This document shows positions 25,151 to 34,502 of a stretch of DNA of 64,000 nucleotides, in pieces. How positions within the stretch are numbered: the stretch's first letter is position 1; each line of letters starts with the position of its first letter. Made by a program: the position numbers and the translations under genes. Origin of the DNA: CATQHS01 sp963422655 (GTDB lineage: Bacteria; Actinomycetota; Acidimicrobiia; Acidimicrobiales; Aldehydirespiratoraceae); assembly GCA_963422655.1 (NCBI GenBank), contig OY730440.1:1550001-1614000 (forward strand), given 5' to 3'. A model generated the notes under the pieces. That model saw nothing but the letters and a program-made list of their open reading frames with translations, was not told the DNA's origin and searched no databases.

Positions 25151-26739
25151 CGCGACATCCCCGGGACCATGCGTTCGAGGGTACGGGACTCGAACACGGC
25201 GACCAGCCAGTAGCAGACCACCGCAACGAGGGTCAGCACGGTAACCGACACCCACAGCACGTTGTAGTTGTTCTGGGTGTAGGCGATGATCATGATGGCA
25301 CCCATTCCGTTGCCGGTGGCCAGCCACTCCGCCACCGTGGCGCCGAGCAGCGATGTGGGCACCGCGATCCGAGCCGAGGCGAGCAGAGCCGGAACCGCCG
25401 CCGGTAGGTAGGCATTGCGTACGTGGGCGCGGGGACGGGCGTCGTAGGACTTGAGCACGTCGAGGACCCCCACCGGGGTGCGGCGCATAGCCCCGAAACA
25501 GTTGACCAGGGTCGGGAAGAACGACATGACCGCCACGATCGCGGTGGTAGTCAGCAGTCCCCGCCCGACGAATACGATGATCACCGGCGTGGTGACGATT
25601 ATGGGAATCGACCGTAGCGCCACCGCTATCGGCATGAGGGCGCGCTCCAGCCACGGGAGCAGGATGAACGCCACCGCTGTTGCCACCGCCCCGATCAGCC
25701 CCACCACGAAACCTAGGGTGGTCGTCCACAGGGTGGTTCCCAGAGCCCCGAAGACATAAGAGCGCGTCGTCGCCGCATCCTCATTGGTGAACAGCTCCGA
25801 CCACACGTCGATGGGTGTCTTGGCGAAATAGGGGTTGAGCTGGAATACCCACAGAAATGCCATCCAAGCGACGATCACCACTGCGATCGGGGTCACCAGC
25901 GCACCCAACCGGTTGAGCAGGCCAGGTTCCTGGCGGGCAGCCGGAACCGTAGCCATGTCGAGGGCGGGCACCCACGGGCACAGGTATCGGCCCAGCGCCC
26001 CCACCGCCAGGTAGGCACCGGAGGATACCGCCGTGGACAGCACCGCGATCACCCATATCCTGTCGGTTTCCAGAGCGCCCAGAGCCCTGACCGTGAGTAT
26101 CCCCAGGCCCTTGTGGGCCCCAGTGAACTCACCGACGACTGCGCCCAAGAAGGCGGCCGGCGCCGCGATCTGCAGACCGGCGAACATGGCCGGCACCGAT
26201 GCCCGGAGCCGCACCCGGCGGAAGGCGACGAAGCGTCCCCTACCGAAGGAGCGGACCACGTCCAATGCGCTGCCCGGGGCCGTGTCGAAGCCGAGCAGGG
26301 CGGCAACGTAGGTGGTGAAGAACACGGCCAAGGCGGACAACGCGATGGGGGTGCCGGTGCCCGGACCGGTGATCACCCGCAGGATCAGAGCCAGAGCGAT
26401 GAAGGGCAGACAGAAGGTAGTGAGGCACACCGCGCCGATGCTGCGGCGCAACCAAGGCACCAGCGAGGCTACGGACGCCAAGGCGATGGCGGCCAGGTTC
26501 CCCCAGAGGAAGCCCCATGCCGCGCTTCGCGTCGAGTGCCACAGGTTTCGCGAGTAGAGACCGCGGTTGTCGATGAATTCGAGCACCACCGACGAAGGCG
26601 GGGACAGTCGGTACGAGCCAGCGTACAGGGTACGAGCGGCCAGCTCCCAGGCTCCGATCACGCCGATACCGACGAGCAGGCTCAATATCCACGGCGGCGC
26701 GTCGCGCTGCCCGGTCGGCTCCTCCACGCCGGTGGTCAA
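25147..26739 (-). CDS. ABC transporter permease, two SsuC/TauC-type halves fused in tandem
   Basis: The 530-residue protein contains two binding-protein-dependent permease domains in one chain. The first covers about residues 15-250, the second about 285-525. Each carries about six hydrophobic segments and a cytoplasmic EAA-like loop (GAVVGEFTGAHKGLGILTV in the first, GATVAEWLATGNGMGAIMI in the second). Related sulfonate/taurine/thiamine-precursor importers normally use a homodimer of a single-domain permease. The fusion would fix a heterodimer. Four-base overlaps with the ATPase and the beta subunit tie uptake and oxygenation together. Confidence 0.88.
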   Translation of the reverse strand: MTTGVEEPTGQRDAPPWILSLLVGIGVIGAWELAARTLYAGSYRLSPPSSVVLEFIDNRGLYSRNLWHSTRSAAWGFLWGNLAAIALASVASLVPWLRRSIGAVCLTTFCLPFIALALILRVITGPGTGTPIALSALAVFFTTYVAALLGFDTAPGSALDVVRSFGRGRFVAFRRVRLRASVPAMFAGLQIAAPAAFLGAVVGEFTGAHKGLGILTVRALGALETDRIWVIAVLSTAVSSGAYLAVGALGRYLCPWVPALDMATVPAARQEPGLLNRLGALVTPIAVVIVAWMAFLWVFQLNPYFAKTPIDVWSELFTNEDAATTRSYVFGALGTTLWTTTLGFVVGLIGAVATAVAFILLPWLERALMPIAVALRSIPIIVTTPVIIVFVGRGLLTTTAIVAVMSFFPTLVNCFGAMRRTPVGVLDVLKSYDARPRAHVRNAYLPAAVPALLASARIAVPTSLLGATVAEWLATGNGMGAIMIIAYTQNNYNVLWVSVTVLTLVAVVCYWLVAVFESRTLERMVPGMSR

Positions 26740-27539
26740 ATCGTCTCCGCGTCGATCTGTACTACCTGTCTTTCGGATCGGTGCAGGCTGGCCGACACCG
26801 CCTCCACCGCGGAGTGGAACCCGTCAGTGAGCAGAAGCTCGCGGGTTCGGGGCCGTTCGAAGCTCACCCGGTGGCGCGATACCACCCGGCCCGGTCGGGG
26901 CGACATGACCACCACCTCGTCGGCCGCATACACAGCTTCGGGTATCGAGTGGGTCACCAGCACGGTGGTGGTGCCCCGTGCCGTCCATATTCTCTGGAGC
27001 TCGTCGTTGAGCTGCTGGCGGGTCAGGGCGTCGAGGGCACCGAAGGGCTCGTCCAACAGGAGCAGATCAGGGGCAGTGACCAAGGCTCGAGCGATGGCCA
27101 CCCGTTGACGCATACCCCCTGACAACTGCGCGGGCCGGGCTTTCTCGAATCCCTGGAGCCCGACCAACTCGATCAGCTCACCGACAGCCTTGTGCTCATG
27201 GCGGCGACCGACCAGCTCCAAGGCCAGCCTGATGTTGGCCGCCACCGACCGCCAAGGCAGCAGCGAGGGATCCTGGAAGGCCACGCCGATGCGCTGGCGA
27301 CGGCGCATACCGTCGGGGGATACGCCGTCCATGTCGATGGTTCCCTCATCGGGCCGGTCGAGCCCGGCCACGAGACGCAACACCGTGGACTTGCCGCAAC
27401 CGGAGGGTCCGATGAGGGCACAGAAACCACCCGGCGGCACGTGGAGATCGAAGCCTCGAAGGGCCACGACCTCATCGGCGCCGATAGCGAAGGTACGCCC
27501 GACTCCTACGACGTCGACCGGCGCGCCCGGGTGGGTCAC
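26736..27539 (-). CDS. ABC transporter ATP-binding protein (nitrate/sulfonate/taurine type)
   Basis: The 267-residue ATPase has Walker A GPSGCGKST, the signature LSGGMRQRVAIARAL, Walker B LLLLDEPFGALD and the switch histidine in VTHSIPEAVYAADE. It powers the fused permease encoded by the gene it overlaps by four bases (ATGA). The family (SsuB/TauB/ThiZ) imports small organic acids, sulfonates or pyrimidines. It sits 19 bases after the binding-protein gene. Confidence 0.93.
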   Translation of the reverse strand: MTHPGAPVDVVGVGRTFAIGADEVVALRGFDLHVPPGGFCALIGPSGCGKSTVLRLVAGLDRPDEGTIDMDGVSPDGMRRRQRIGVAFQDPSLLPWRSVAANIRLALELVGRRHEHKAVGELIELVGLQGFEKARPAQLSGGMRQRVAIARALVTAPDLLLLDEPFGALDALTRQQLNDELQRIWTARGTTTVLVTHSIPEAVYAADEVVVMSPRPGRVVSRHRVSFERPRTRELLLTDGFHSAVEAVSASLHRSERQVVQIDAETI

Positions 27540-27558
27540 CAGCCGGAAAGGTGCCCCG

Positions 27559-28647
27559 TCACGAGAGCACCGGGCCGGCGGCGAAGATCTCCTCGAGCAG
27601 TGACCGGTCCCACAGGTCTGGAGTCACGTTCACTCCGAGCGCTTTCAGCGTCTCGATGTTGTCTTGGATGGACTCGTCGGTGAACCACAAGAACCCGTTC
27701 TCATCGGTGTCGGCGCTGAACATGATCTTGAGTTGCTCGGAGGCCTGGAGCTTCTGTGTCGCCAAGTCGAAGCCCGCGTCCGGGAAACGGTCGAGGGTGA
27801 GCTGGGCGGCGGCGTCGGTGTCGGTCTTGTACTCCTGCCAGCCGAGTATCTCACCTCTCAGCAGCCCGAACACAGTGTCGCGGTCGTTGGCCAGGGTGTC
27901 CTCGGTCACGATGTAGGTCTGGCTGTGCACCGCGTAGCCGAAATCAGCGAAGAGCATGGTGGTGTTGTCGATCCCCTTGACCGTCATGGCCACGGGCAGG
28001 TCGGTGAGCCAGCACAGCAGGCAGTCGACCTCGCCGTTCACCAGCGGGGCCGGGTCGTAATCGCTGGGTATGACTTCCACTCGGCCGAGATCGACGTTGT
28101 TGAGCTTGGCCAGCAGGTCGAGATCGAGCTGGTTGTTGAAAGCCATCCCGAGTTTCTTGCCTTCCAAGTCGGAGGGCTCGTTCACCGGGTTCTCCGTAAG
28201 TGAGGCGATCACGAACGGGTTGCGCTGCATGGCCACCCCCACGATCTTGAACGGTGCACCCTCCGCTACCGACAGACCGGCAAAGTTCGCAGCCGAGATT
28301 CCCATCACGGCCTGACCGGCGATCACCGGGGGATCGACCGGTGCGCCCGGCCCGCCGGGGGTGAGGGTCACATCGAGGCCGAAGCGCTCGTAGTAGCCCT
28401 TCTCGTCAGCGATGTAGGAGCCGCCGAACTGGACCGAGTCAAGCCAGCTCAACTGGAAGTTCACTTTCTCCAGCGCCTTGGCCGCGGTTGTCGTTGCTGC
28501 GGCTGCGGTGGTGGTTGTTACCGCGGCTGGGGCTGGCTCGTCGTCGTCCCCGCACGCGGACAGCAGGCTGCCTCCTCCCAGGATCAACCCTGTGCCCGCG
28601 GCTGCACCTCCGACAAATCTGCGCCTGGTGAACTGGTTCTCGCCCAT
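27559..28647 (-). CDS. ABC transporter substrate-binding lipoprotein, NMT1/THI5-like
   Basis: The 362-residue protein has a twin-arginine signal (R8-R9-R10-F11) followed by a lipobox ending at C32 (SLLSAC), so it is a Tat-exported lipoprotein. A low-complexity T/A-rich linker follows, then an NMT1-type binding domain beginning VNFQLSWLDSVQFGG. The ATG at 28647 is supported by GGAGGG six bases upstream; the longer frame to 28704 lacks a ribosome site. It is the first gene of the uptake and oxygenase operon. The ligand is unknown; THI5-like members often bind pyrimidines or riboflavin, others aromatic acids. Confidence 0.92.
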   Translation of the reverse strand: MGENQFTRRRFVGGAAAGTGLILGGGSLLSACGDDDEPAPAAVTTTTAAAATTTAAKALEKVNFQLSWLDSVQFGGSYIADEKGYYERFGLDVTLTPGGPGAPVDPPVIAGQAVMGISAANFAGLSVAEGAPFKIVGVAMQRNPFVIASLTENPVNEPSDLEGKKLGMAFNNQLDLDLLAKLNNVDLGRVEVIPSDYDPAPLVNGEVDCLLCWLTDLPVAMTVKGIDNTTMLFADFGYAVHSQTYIVTEDTLANDRDTVFGLLRGEILGWQEYKTDTDAAAQLTLDRFPDAGFDLATQKLQASEQLKIMFSADTDENGFLWFTDESIQDNIETLKALGVNVTPDLWDRSLLEEIFAAGPVLS

Positions 28648-28695
28648 CGTGATCCCTCCATGCTGATAGTCCCGCCGTAACCGACGGTCCAAATG

Positions 28696-28710
28696 TTTGA
28701 TCACATCAAA
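28696..28710. promoter_or_regulatory. Short inverted repeat, possible operator
   Basis: TTTGAT-CAC-ATCAAA lies 49-63 bases before the binding-protein start, in the region shared with the divergent AIM24 gene. The symmetric, AT-rich site in GC-rich DNA fits a repressor site. No regulator can be assigned. Confidence 0.35.
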
Positions 28711-28772
28711 GTATCACAAGCTGGATCCGCCTGCCGTCGAATGGCCACGGCGCGTCCGCTACAGTTCCTGCC

Positions 28773-29456
28773 ATGGATATCGAGATTCGGCATGCACCAA
28801 GTTTCGGAGTGGCACGATGCACCCTGGGCGGTGGTCAGCAGATCAAGGTGGAAGCCGGGGCCATGATGGCGCACACGGCCGGCATGGGGCTGGAAGCCAA
28901 GATCGAGGGCGGCGTCTTCAAGGGGCTCAAGCGCAGCGTGCTGGGGGGTGAGTCCCTGTACGTCTCCACCTACACCGCCCCGGCCGCAGGGGGATGGGTG
29001 GACGTGGCGGCCAAGCTGCCCGGCGACATCCGGGTTCTGGAACTCGACGGTTCGCACTCCTGGATCATCGAGCGGGGTAACTGGCTGGCCTCGGATGCTT
29101 CGGTCGTCATCGACACCAAATGGGGTGGGTTCAAGTCGCTGATCGGTGGCGAAGGCGGATTCATGGTCCACGCCACCGGATCGGGAAAGGCGCTGGTGGC
29201 GTCGTACGGAGCCATCGAAGTCATCTCGCTGGCTGTCGGCGAGACTGTCGTGGTCGACACCAACCATATGCTGGCCTTCGTCGACACCGTCAGCTATGAG
29301 CTGAAGCGGGCGGTGGAGGGTCGCTCCATACAGTCGGCCAAGTCGGGGGAGGGATTCGTGTTCCACTTCACCGGTCCCGGCGACATCTTGGTGCAGACCC
29401 GCAACCAGCAGCAGCTCGTGGCCTGGATCAACACCGAGATCGGCAGCCGCGAGTAA
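28773..29456 (+). CDS. AIM24/TIGR00266 family protein
   Basis: The 227-residue protein is of the AIM24 family: a double-stranded beta-sandwich with repeated glycine-rich strands. Visible are GQQIKVEAGAMMAHTAGM near the start, LPGDIRVLELDG in the middle and GEGFVFHFTGPGDILVQTRN near the end. Bacterial members are of unknown function; yeast Aim24 is mitochondrial. It is a single-gene unit, divergent from the transporter operon. No signal peptide or membrane segment is seen. Confidence 0.9.
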   Translation: MDIEIRHAPSFGVARCTLGGGQQIKVEAGAMMAHTAGMGLEAKIEGGVFKGLKRSVLGGESLYVSTYTAPAAGGWVDVAAKLPGDIRVLELDGSHSWIIERGNWLASDASVVIDTKWGGFKSLIGGEGGFMVHATGSGKALVASYGAIEVISLAVGETVVVDTNHMLAFVDTVSYELKRAVEGRSIQSAKSGEGFVFHFTGPGDILVQTRNQQQLVAWINTEIGSRE

Positions 29457-29561
29457 CCCCGAGGCGAACTTCTCTGCCGGGAGCCTGACCCGCTCACTGG
29501 CCTCGGTCGATGATGACCGGGGTTGCCGGAGCCGACGAGCGCCGCCGGACCCGAACTTGCC

Positions 29562-29600
29562 GGTGTGTAAATTGCAAGTACTACTTGCAATTTACACACC
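29562..29600. promoter_or_regulatory. 19-bp perfect palindrome upstream of the AAA/DUF4143 gene
   Basis: Two 19-base arms (29562-29580 and 29582-29600), beginning GGTGTGTAAATTGCAAGTA, are exact reverse complements around one central C. The site is AT-rich against GC-rich surroundings and ends 17 bases before the ATPase ATG, where an operator or a recombination or integration site would lie. No second copy was seen in the window. Confidence 0.8.
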
Positions 29601-29617
29601 ACTCTATATTGATTGCC

Positions 29618-30820
29618 ATGATCGAGCGTGAAATCACACCCCATTTGACCACGCTGTTTCAGCAGTACCCCTTTGTGACAGTTACCGGGCCGAGGCAATC
29701 CGGTAAGACGACGCTGTGCCGCGCCGCCTTTCCTGATCTCGAATACGCCAACCTGGAAGCACCCGACCAGCGGTACTTTGCCGAATCCGATCCTCGGGGG
29801 TTTCTGTCCCAGTTCAACGGAGCCGCGGTCATCGACGAGGTCCAGCACGTTCCTGAGCTCTTGTCCTACCTCCAGGTCCTCGCTGACGAAAGAGGCCACA
29901 ACAGCCTCTTCGTGCTCACGGGCAGCGAGCAGTTCAGACTCTCCGATGCCATCAGCCAGTCTCTGGCCGGGCGGACCGCGCTACTGCGTCTCCTGCCTTT
30001 TTCTCTGACAGAACGCCAACGAACGGGCGCGAGCAATGCGGTGGACGACATTCTCTATTCGGGGTTCTACCCCCGGATTCTCGATCAGGGCCTCGATCCA
30101 CGACAAGCGCTCGGCGATTACTTCGAAACCTACGTCGAGCGGGACGTGCGCCGGTTGGGGGAGATCCGTAACCTCTCGAGCTTCCGGCTCTTCGTCCGGC
30201 TGTGCGCCGGGCGGGTCGGCCAGCTCGTCAATCTCACCTCACTGGGTTCGGACGTGGGCGTATCCCACACGACAGCGCGAGAGTGGCTCACGGTCTTGGA
30301 AACGAGCTACGTCATCTTCCGGTTGCAACCATTTCACGCCAATATCCGAAAGCGTCTGGTCAAGTCGCCGAAGCTCTACTTCTACGATGTTGGTCTGGCC
30401 AGTTTTCTCATCGGTATCGAACATGCCGGGCAGATCGCTACCCATCCCCTGCGTGGAGCGCTCTTCGAGAACGCGGTCGTCGCGGAGGTGCTCAAACATC
30501 GTTTCAATCGGGGCCGCCAGCCCAACCTTTCCTTCTTCCGAGATGCGAGGGGGTTGGAATGTGACCTCTTCTATGAGACCGGCCGCGGCATCGGCGCCAT
30601 CGAGATCAAGTCCGGGGCTACGGTTGCCGCCGAGCATTTTCGTTCGCTCGATCGTGTTGCCGATTTGATTCCGAACGTCTCAGCCAAGGCCCTCGTCTAT
30701 GGCGGCGCGGTTCGCCAATCCCGAAGCGACTGCGAGGTTGCGCCGCTGAGCGAGTTGAATGGAGTACTCGAACGATTCGACGTAGGGGTTGATCATCTTG
30801 GACAGAGACACGGTGCATAG
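29618..30820 (+). CDS. AAA+ ATPase with C-terminal DUF4143 nuclease-like domain
   Basis: The 400-residue protein has Walker A TGPRQSGKTTL (residues 23-33), Walker B AAVIDEVQHVPELL and an arginine-rich lid (SLAGRTALLRLLPFSLTE). The C-terminal DUF4143 domain has FENAVVAEVL, a DARGLECDLFYE stretch and EIKSG, a PD-(D/E)xK-like set. The family is widespread, patchy and strain-variable; its function is not known. The ATG at 29618 follows a perfect palindrome. Third-position composition looks less GC-biased than in neighbours. The gene stands alone between metabolic genes, suggesting recent gain. Confidence 0.88.
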   Translation: MIEREITPHLTTLFQQYPFVTVTGPRQSGKTTLCRAAFPDLEYANLEAPDQRYFAESDPRGFLSQFNGAAVIDEVQHVPELLSYLQVLADERGHNSLFVLTGSEQFRLSDAISQSLAGRTALLRLLPFSLTERQRTGASNAVDDILYSGFYPRILDQGLDPRQALGDYFETYVERDVRRLGEIRNLSSFRLFVRLCAGRVGQLVNLTSLGSDVGVSHTTAREWLTVLETSYVIFRLQPFHANIRKRLVKSPKLYFYDVGLASFLIGIEHAGQIATHPLRGALFENAVVAEVLKHRFNRGRQPNLSFFRDARGLECDLFYETGRGIGAIEIKSGATVAAEHFRSLDRVADLIPNVSAKALVYGGAVRQSRSDCEVAPLSELNGVLERFDVGVDHLGQRHGA

Positions 30821-30865
30821 AATCGCTTCTGGCAGTTACCCACACCCGATTCCGCAGCTCGTGGC

Positions 30866-32059
30866 GTGCGGCTGACCTACTCCGAGGAGACCGAAGCCTT
30901 CCGAGCCGAGTTCTCGGCCTGGCTCGATGCCAATCTCCCCGAGGAATCACAGACCCGACAACGGCCGCGGTCGAGTGCCGATATCCCCCCGTGGGCCCGG
31001 GCCTTCCAGCGCCGGATGTTCGACGACGGCTGGCTGGTACCGGGCTACCCGCCCGAGTACGGAGGTCGTAACGCTGGCCTGTACGAGCAGGTGGTGTGTT
31101 TGGAGGAACTGGGACGGCGCCAGGTCGCCCGCAGCTTCAACCCCCAGGGCCTTGGCATCGTGAGCGCCTCCATAATCTCCTTCGGCACCGACGAGCAGAA
31201 GCAGAAGTGGGCGGTGCCGGTGATGCGGGCCGATAAGACGGCGGCGGTGGGCATGAGCGAACCGGGGGCGGGCAGCGACTTGGCCTCGCTGGCCACCCGG
31301 GCCCGGCTCGACGGCGACTGTTTCGTGGTCAACGGCCAGAAGGTGTGGACCTCGGGGGCCCATCACGCCGACATTTTGCTGGCTTTCGTGCGCACCGACC
31401 CCGACCTCCCCAAGCACAAGGGCATCTCGGCGCTGATCATCGAAACCGATACCCCCGGGTTGGAGTGCCGACCCTTCGATGACATCACCGGCCGTACCCC
31501 CGACTTCAACGAGGTGTTCTTCGACGACGTTATGGTGCCCCGCCAGAATCTGATCGGCGAGCTCAACGACGGGTGGCGGGTGTGCAACGGCTCGCTGGCC
31601 CATGAGCGAGAGATGTTGTGGATCATGTGGTCCCAGGGGCTGGATCGGATGCTGGCCGACACCCTCACCGAGCTGGCCCGCACCCCGGCTGCCGCCGACG
31701 AGGTCCTGCTCGACGGGCTGGGCCGCTCGGTCATGGACTCCTGGGCTCTTCGCCTACTGGGCCATCGCCAGCTCGCCCGCCGACAGCGGGGGCTGGTGGC
31801 GGCCGAGCAGTCGCTGCTGAAGCTGCTGGGGTCGGAGGCCCAGCAGCGGCTGGCGCTGTTGATGGTCGAGACCCTGGGGCCGGCCGCGCTGGACCGGACT
31901 GGGCCCGATGGCACCGGGGCTCCTTTCGACAGCGATCGGTCGGCACTGTCGTGGTTCGATCGCTACCTGTTCACCTTCGCCGGCACCATAAGTGGCGGCA
32001 CCAGCGAGATCCAGCGCAACATCATCGCCGAGAGGGTCCTCGGCCAGCCGAGGACCTGA
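30866..32059 (+). CDS. Acyl-CoA dehydrogenase
   Basis: The 397-residue FAD enzyme introduces the alpha-beta double bond of an acyl-CoA. Family motifs are AVGMSEPGAGSDLASL (about residues 130-145), VVNGQKVWTSGAHHADI and the C-terminal SGGTSEIQRNIIAERVLG. GTG 30866 is taken as the start. It is followed 17 bases later by a second, divergent dehydrogenase gene. Such adjacent pairs form heterotetramers in actinobacterial steroid side-chain degradation (FadE28-FadE29 type), so a bulky acyl-CoA substrate is likely. Confidence 0.93.
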   Translation: MRLTYSEETEAFRAEFSAWLDANLPEESQTRQRPRSSADIPPWARAFQRRMFDDGWLVPGYPPEYGGRNAGLYEQVVCLEELGRRQVARSFNPQGLGIVSASIISFGTDEQKQKWAVPVMRADKTAAVGMSEPGAGSDLASLATRARLDGDCFVVNGQKVWTSGAHHADILLAFVRTDPDLPKHKGISALIIETDTPGLECRPFDDITGRTPDFNEVFFDDVMVPRQNLIGELNDGWRVCNGSLAHEREMLWIMWSQGLDRMLADTLTELARTPAAADEVLLDGLGRSVMDSWALRLLGHRQLARRQRGLVAAEQSLLKLLGSEAQQRLALLMVETLGPAALDRTGPDGTGAPFDSDRSALSWFDRYLFTFAGTISGGTSEIQRNIIAERVLGQPRT

Positions 32060-32076
32060 GAACCGGGGTACCAGAG

Positions 32077-33210
32077 ATGGAGTTCGAGCTCAGCGAGGAC
32101 CAGTTGGAGCTGCAGCGCACGGTCCGGGCCGTCCTCGACGCCGAGTCCCCGTCGGAGCTGTCCCACGCACTGGCCGACGGTCAGGGAAACGCCGACGGTC
32201 TCTGGGCCACGCTGGTGGATCTGGACTGGCCGGCGCTGGCTCTGCCTTCTACGGCGGGCGGGCTCGGCTACGACTGGGTGGAGCTGGCCATCTTGGTGGA
32301 AGAGCTGGGCCGTCACGCCGCGCCCGGACCGTTTCTGGCCACCCTCACCGGGTTCGCGCCTCTTCTGGCCGAGGTGGCCACCCCTGAGGAGGCCGACCGG
32401 ATGCTGGCGCCGGTAGCGGCGGGGGAGGTCACCGGCACCATCGCCGTAGACGAGGGCGCGGGAACCTGGGACCCGGCCCATGTCGAAGCCATGGCCCGGC
32501 GCGACGGTGACGAGCTCGTACTGGCCGGAATCAAGCGCTACGTGGTGGATGGGGCCACCGCTGACGAGATCGGGGTGGTGGTTCGTCTCGACGGTGAACT
32601 CCGGGTGGTGATCGTGCCCGGATCGGCGGTCGGCGCCACCGAGATCGAGCCCATCGATGCCGGGGTCCGCCACGCCGACGTGTCCCTGGACGGGATCCGG
32701 GTTCCGGTCGGACGTCTGGTGGGTCGAGGCGACGCGGCATCGGGCGTCGTACGGGCATTGGAGGGGTCGGTGACAGCCGTTGCCGCTGTCACGGTGGGGG
32801 CCTGCCAGCGCATCTTCGAGATCACCAACGCCTACGCCAAGCAGCGGGTCCAGTTCGGCGTACCCATCGGCTCGTTCCAAGCAGTGAAACACAAGCTGGT
32901 CGACATGTACCGCGACATCGAACGAGCCCGGGTGCTGGTCTATTACGCGGCCCTGACTCTGGCCGAAGATCACCCTGATCGGACCTTGGCCGCTTCCATG
33001 GCCAAGGCCGGGGCCGGGGAGGCCCAGCGCCGTTGCGTTCAGGACGGGCTCCAGTTGGCCGGAGGTATCGGGTATACCCGTGAGCACGACCTGCACCTGT
33101 TTCTCCGCCGAGCCAAAGTGGGCGAACTCCACTTCGGTTCCGCCTCCCACCATCGCCGCAAGGTGGCCCGGCTAACCCTGGCCGACAGCGGTGTCACAGA
33201 CCACAGTTAG
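32077..33210 (+). CDS. Acyl-CoA dehydrogenase, probable partner subunit
   Basis: This 377-residue acyl-CoA dehydrogenase family protein starts MEFELSEDQLELQRTV and has the C-terminal QLAGGIGYTREHDLHLFLRR. The middle is less conserved than in its neighbour, and the Gxxx(S/T)E FAD-contact region is weaker, as in the non-catalytic or half-site subunit of heterotetrameric pairs. The gene begins 17 bases after the first dehydrogenase and overlaps the convergent MFS gene by four bases at its stop. Function as a partner is inferred from the pair arrangement. Confidence 0.88.
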   Translation: MEFELSEDQLELQRTVRAVLDAESPSELSHALADGQGNADGLWATLVDLDWPALALPSTAGGLGYDWVELAILVEELGRHAAPGPFLATLTGFAPLLAEVATPEEADRMLAPVAAGEVTGTIAVDEGAGTWDPAHVEAMARRDGDELVLAGIKRYVVDGATADEIGVVVRLDGELRVVIVPGSAVGATEIEPIDAGVRHADVSLDGIRVPVGRLVGRGDAASGVVRALEGSVTAVAAVTVGACQRIFEITNAYAKQRVQFGVPIGSFQAVKHKLVDMYRDIERARVLVYYAALTLAEDHPDRTLAASMAKAGAGEAQRRCVQDGLQLAGGIGYTREHDLHLFLRRAKVGELHFGSASHHRRKVARLTLADSGVTDHS

Positions 33211-34421
33211 GCCTCGGCGACAGCGTCCGGTGCCACCGAGCCGGGGCTCGACTCCGCCACGGTGCCCCGGATCAACAGCAGGCCTATCAGCACCGAGGCA
33301 AGCATGGCCACACCGATGCTCAGCCAAGTGAGCCCGGCCCCGGCTCTGTCGTAGAGGGCGGCGGCGGGCAGGGCGATGACCCCAGCTCCCAGAACCTCGG
33401 TGGCGCCGTAGAGCCCCAGAGCCGCGGCCTGCCGATCCTCGGGAACGGCTCTTGACACCACCACCTGCCCGCCGGTGAATCCGAACGAGCAAATGACCCC
33501 GAGCCCAGCCAGTGCTCCGATGGGGACAGCCAGGCCCGGGGCCCAGCCGTAGGCCATCAGCGCTACCCCCACAATGGAAACCCCTGTCGCAGTGACCCGG
33601 ACCGGCCCGAGCCGATCCGCGGTCCGGCCCGCCAGCGGGCCCACCAACCCAACGGGTACGGACATGACCGTAAAGGCGAGCGCGGTGTGCAAGGCCCCGC
33701 CGCCGCGATCTTGGAGCATGACCGGCAGCACCGACTCCCAGCCTCCGATGAGAAAGAAGTACCCGCCCACGAGTAGCAGGCCGCCCTGCAGCCGGCGTCG
33801 GCGCAACAAACCCAGCGGGTTCGAATGGCGCGCCTCGTCTTGGCGGCCCCGGTCGGCGGGGAGCCGCACGACCAGTGGCCAGAACAGGGCCAGAGCCACC
33901 GCCAAGACCACGAAAGGAGCTCGAATACCCCACACCCGGGCCAGCAAAGCCGCCCCCAGCGGTCCGAGGGTGAAGCCGACCACCTCACCGGTGATCATGC
34001 GACCCAGGTTCTCGCCGACCCTCTCGGGGTCGAACACCGATGCAGCCCGGCGCAGCGCCGGGAAGACGAGGCCGCCGCCGAACCCGAGCAGGCCCCGGCA
34101 CAGTGTCCAAGTGACGACATCGTCGGCCAAGGCCATGACCAGCAAGGCCAGCGTGGCCATCACGAGCCCAGCCGTGGCCATCCGTCGCCCCTGGCCTCGG
34201 TCGGCGTGAGGGGCCAGCGTGACCTGAACCACGAAAGCGGTCATGAAACCGGCCGCCACGATCACGCCCATGGCCGTCGAGGTGAACCCCAGCTCGTCTC
34301 GTATCTCACCAAAAAGGGCCACGGGACCACCGAGAGCAGCGGCGTTGAGGGCCATCACAGCCTGGAACGGCAGCAGACCTCGCCGGCCGGCCCGGCGTTC
34401 TGGCGGGCTGGAAGTGAACAT
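33207..34421 (-). CDS. MFS transporter
   Basis: The 404-residue protein has about 12 hydrophobic segments and the loop motif DRGQGRRMATAG between helices 2 and 3. A central charged loop (DRGRQDEARHSN) separates the halves. The ATG at 34421 follows GAGGGG closely; the long frame upstream to 35072 is antisense to the enoyl-CoA hydratase gene. Transport substrate cannot be told; its position beside acyl-CoA genes may mean a fatty or aromatic acid. Confidence 0.87.
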   Translation of the reverse strand: MFTSSPPERRAGRRGLLPFQAVMALNAAALGGPVALFGEIRDELGFTSTAMGVIVAAGFMTAFVVQVTLAPHADRGQGRRMATAGLVMATLALLVMALADDVVTWTLCRGLLGFGGGLVFPALRRAASVFDPERVGENLGRMITGEVVGFTLGPLGAALLARVWGIRAPFVVLAVALALFWPLVVRLPADRGRQDEARHSNPLGLLRRRRLQGGLLLVGGYFFLIGGWESVLPVMLQDRGGGALHTALAFTVMSVPVGLVGPLAGRTADRLGPVRVTATGVSIVGVALMAYGWAPGLAVPIGALAGLGVICSFGFTGGQVVVSRAVPEDRQAAALGLYGATEVLGAGVIALPAAALYDRAGAGLTWLSIGVAMLASVLIGLLLIRGTVAESSPGSVAPDAVAEA

Positions 34422-34502
34422 GGCCCCTCGGGATCTCTTCTTCGAGCAGGGCCGGGACGATCCCACCGACTGTGTCCAATCTAAGATAGGCCCCGATCGG
34501 TC

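Noticed and set aside
29457..29546. Nested complementary segments after the AIM24 gene (AACCCCGAGGC / GCCTCGG..CGGGGTT) as a riboswitch-like element
   Set aside because: The arms are far apart with unpaired bases between them; it may be a loose terminator, but support is too weak for a call.
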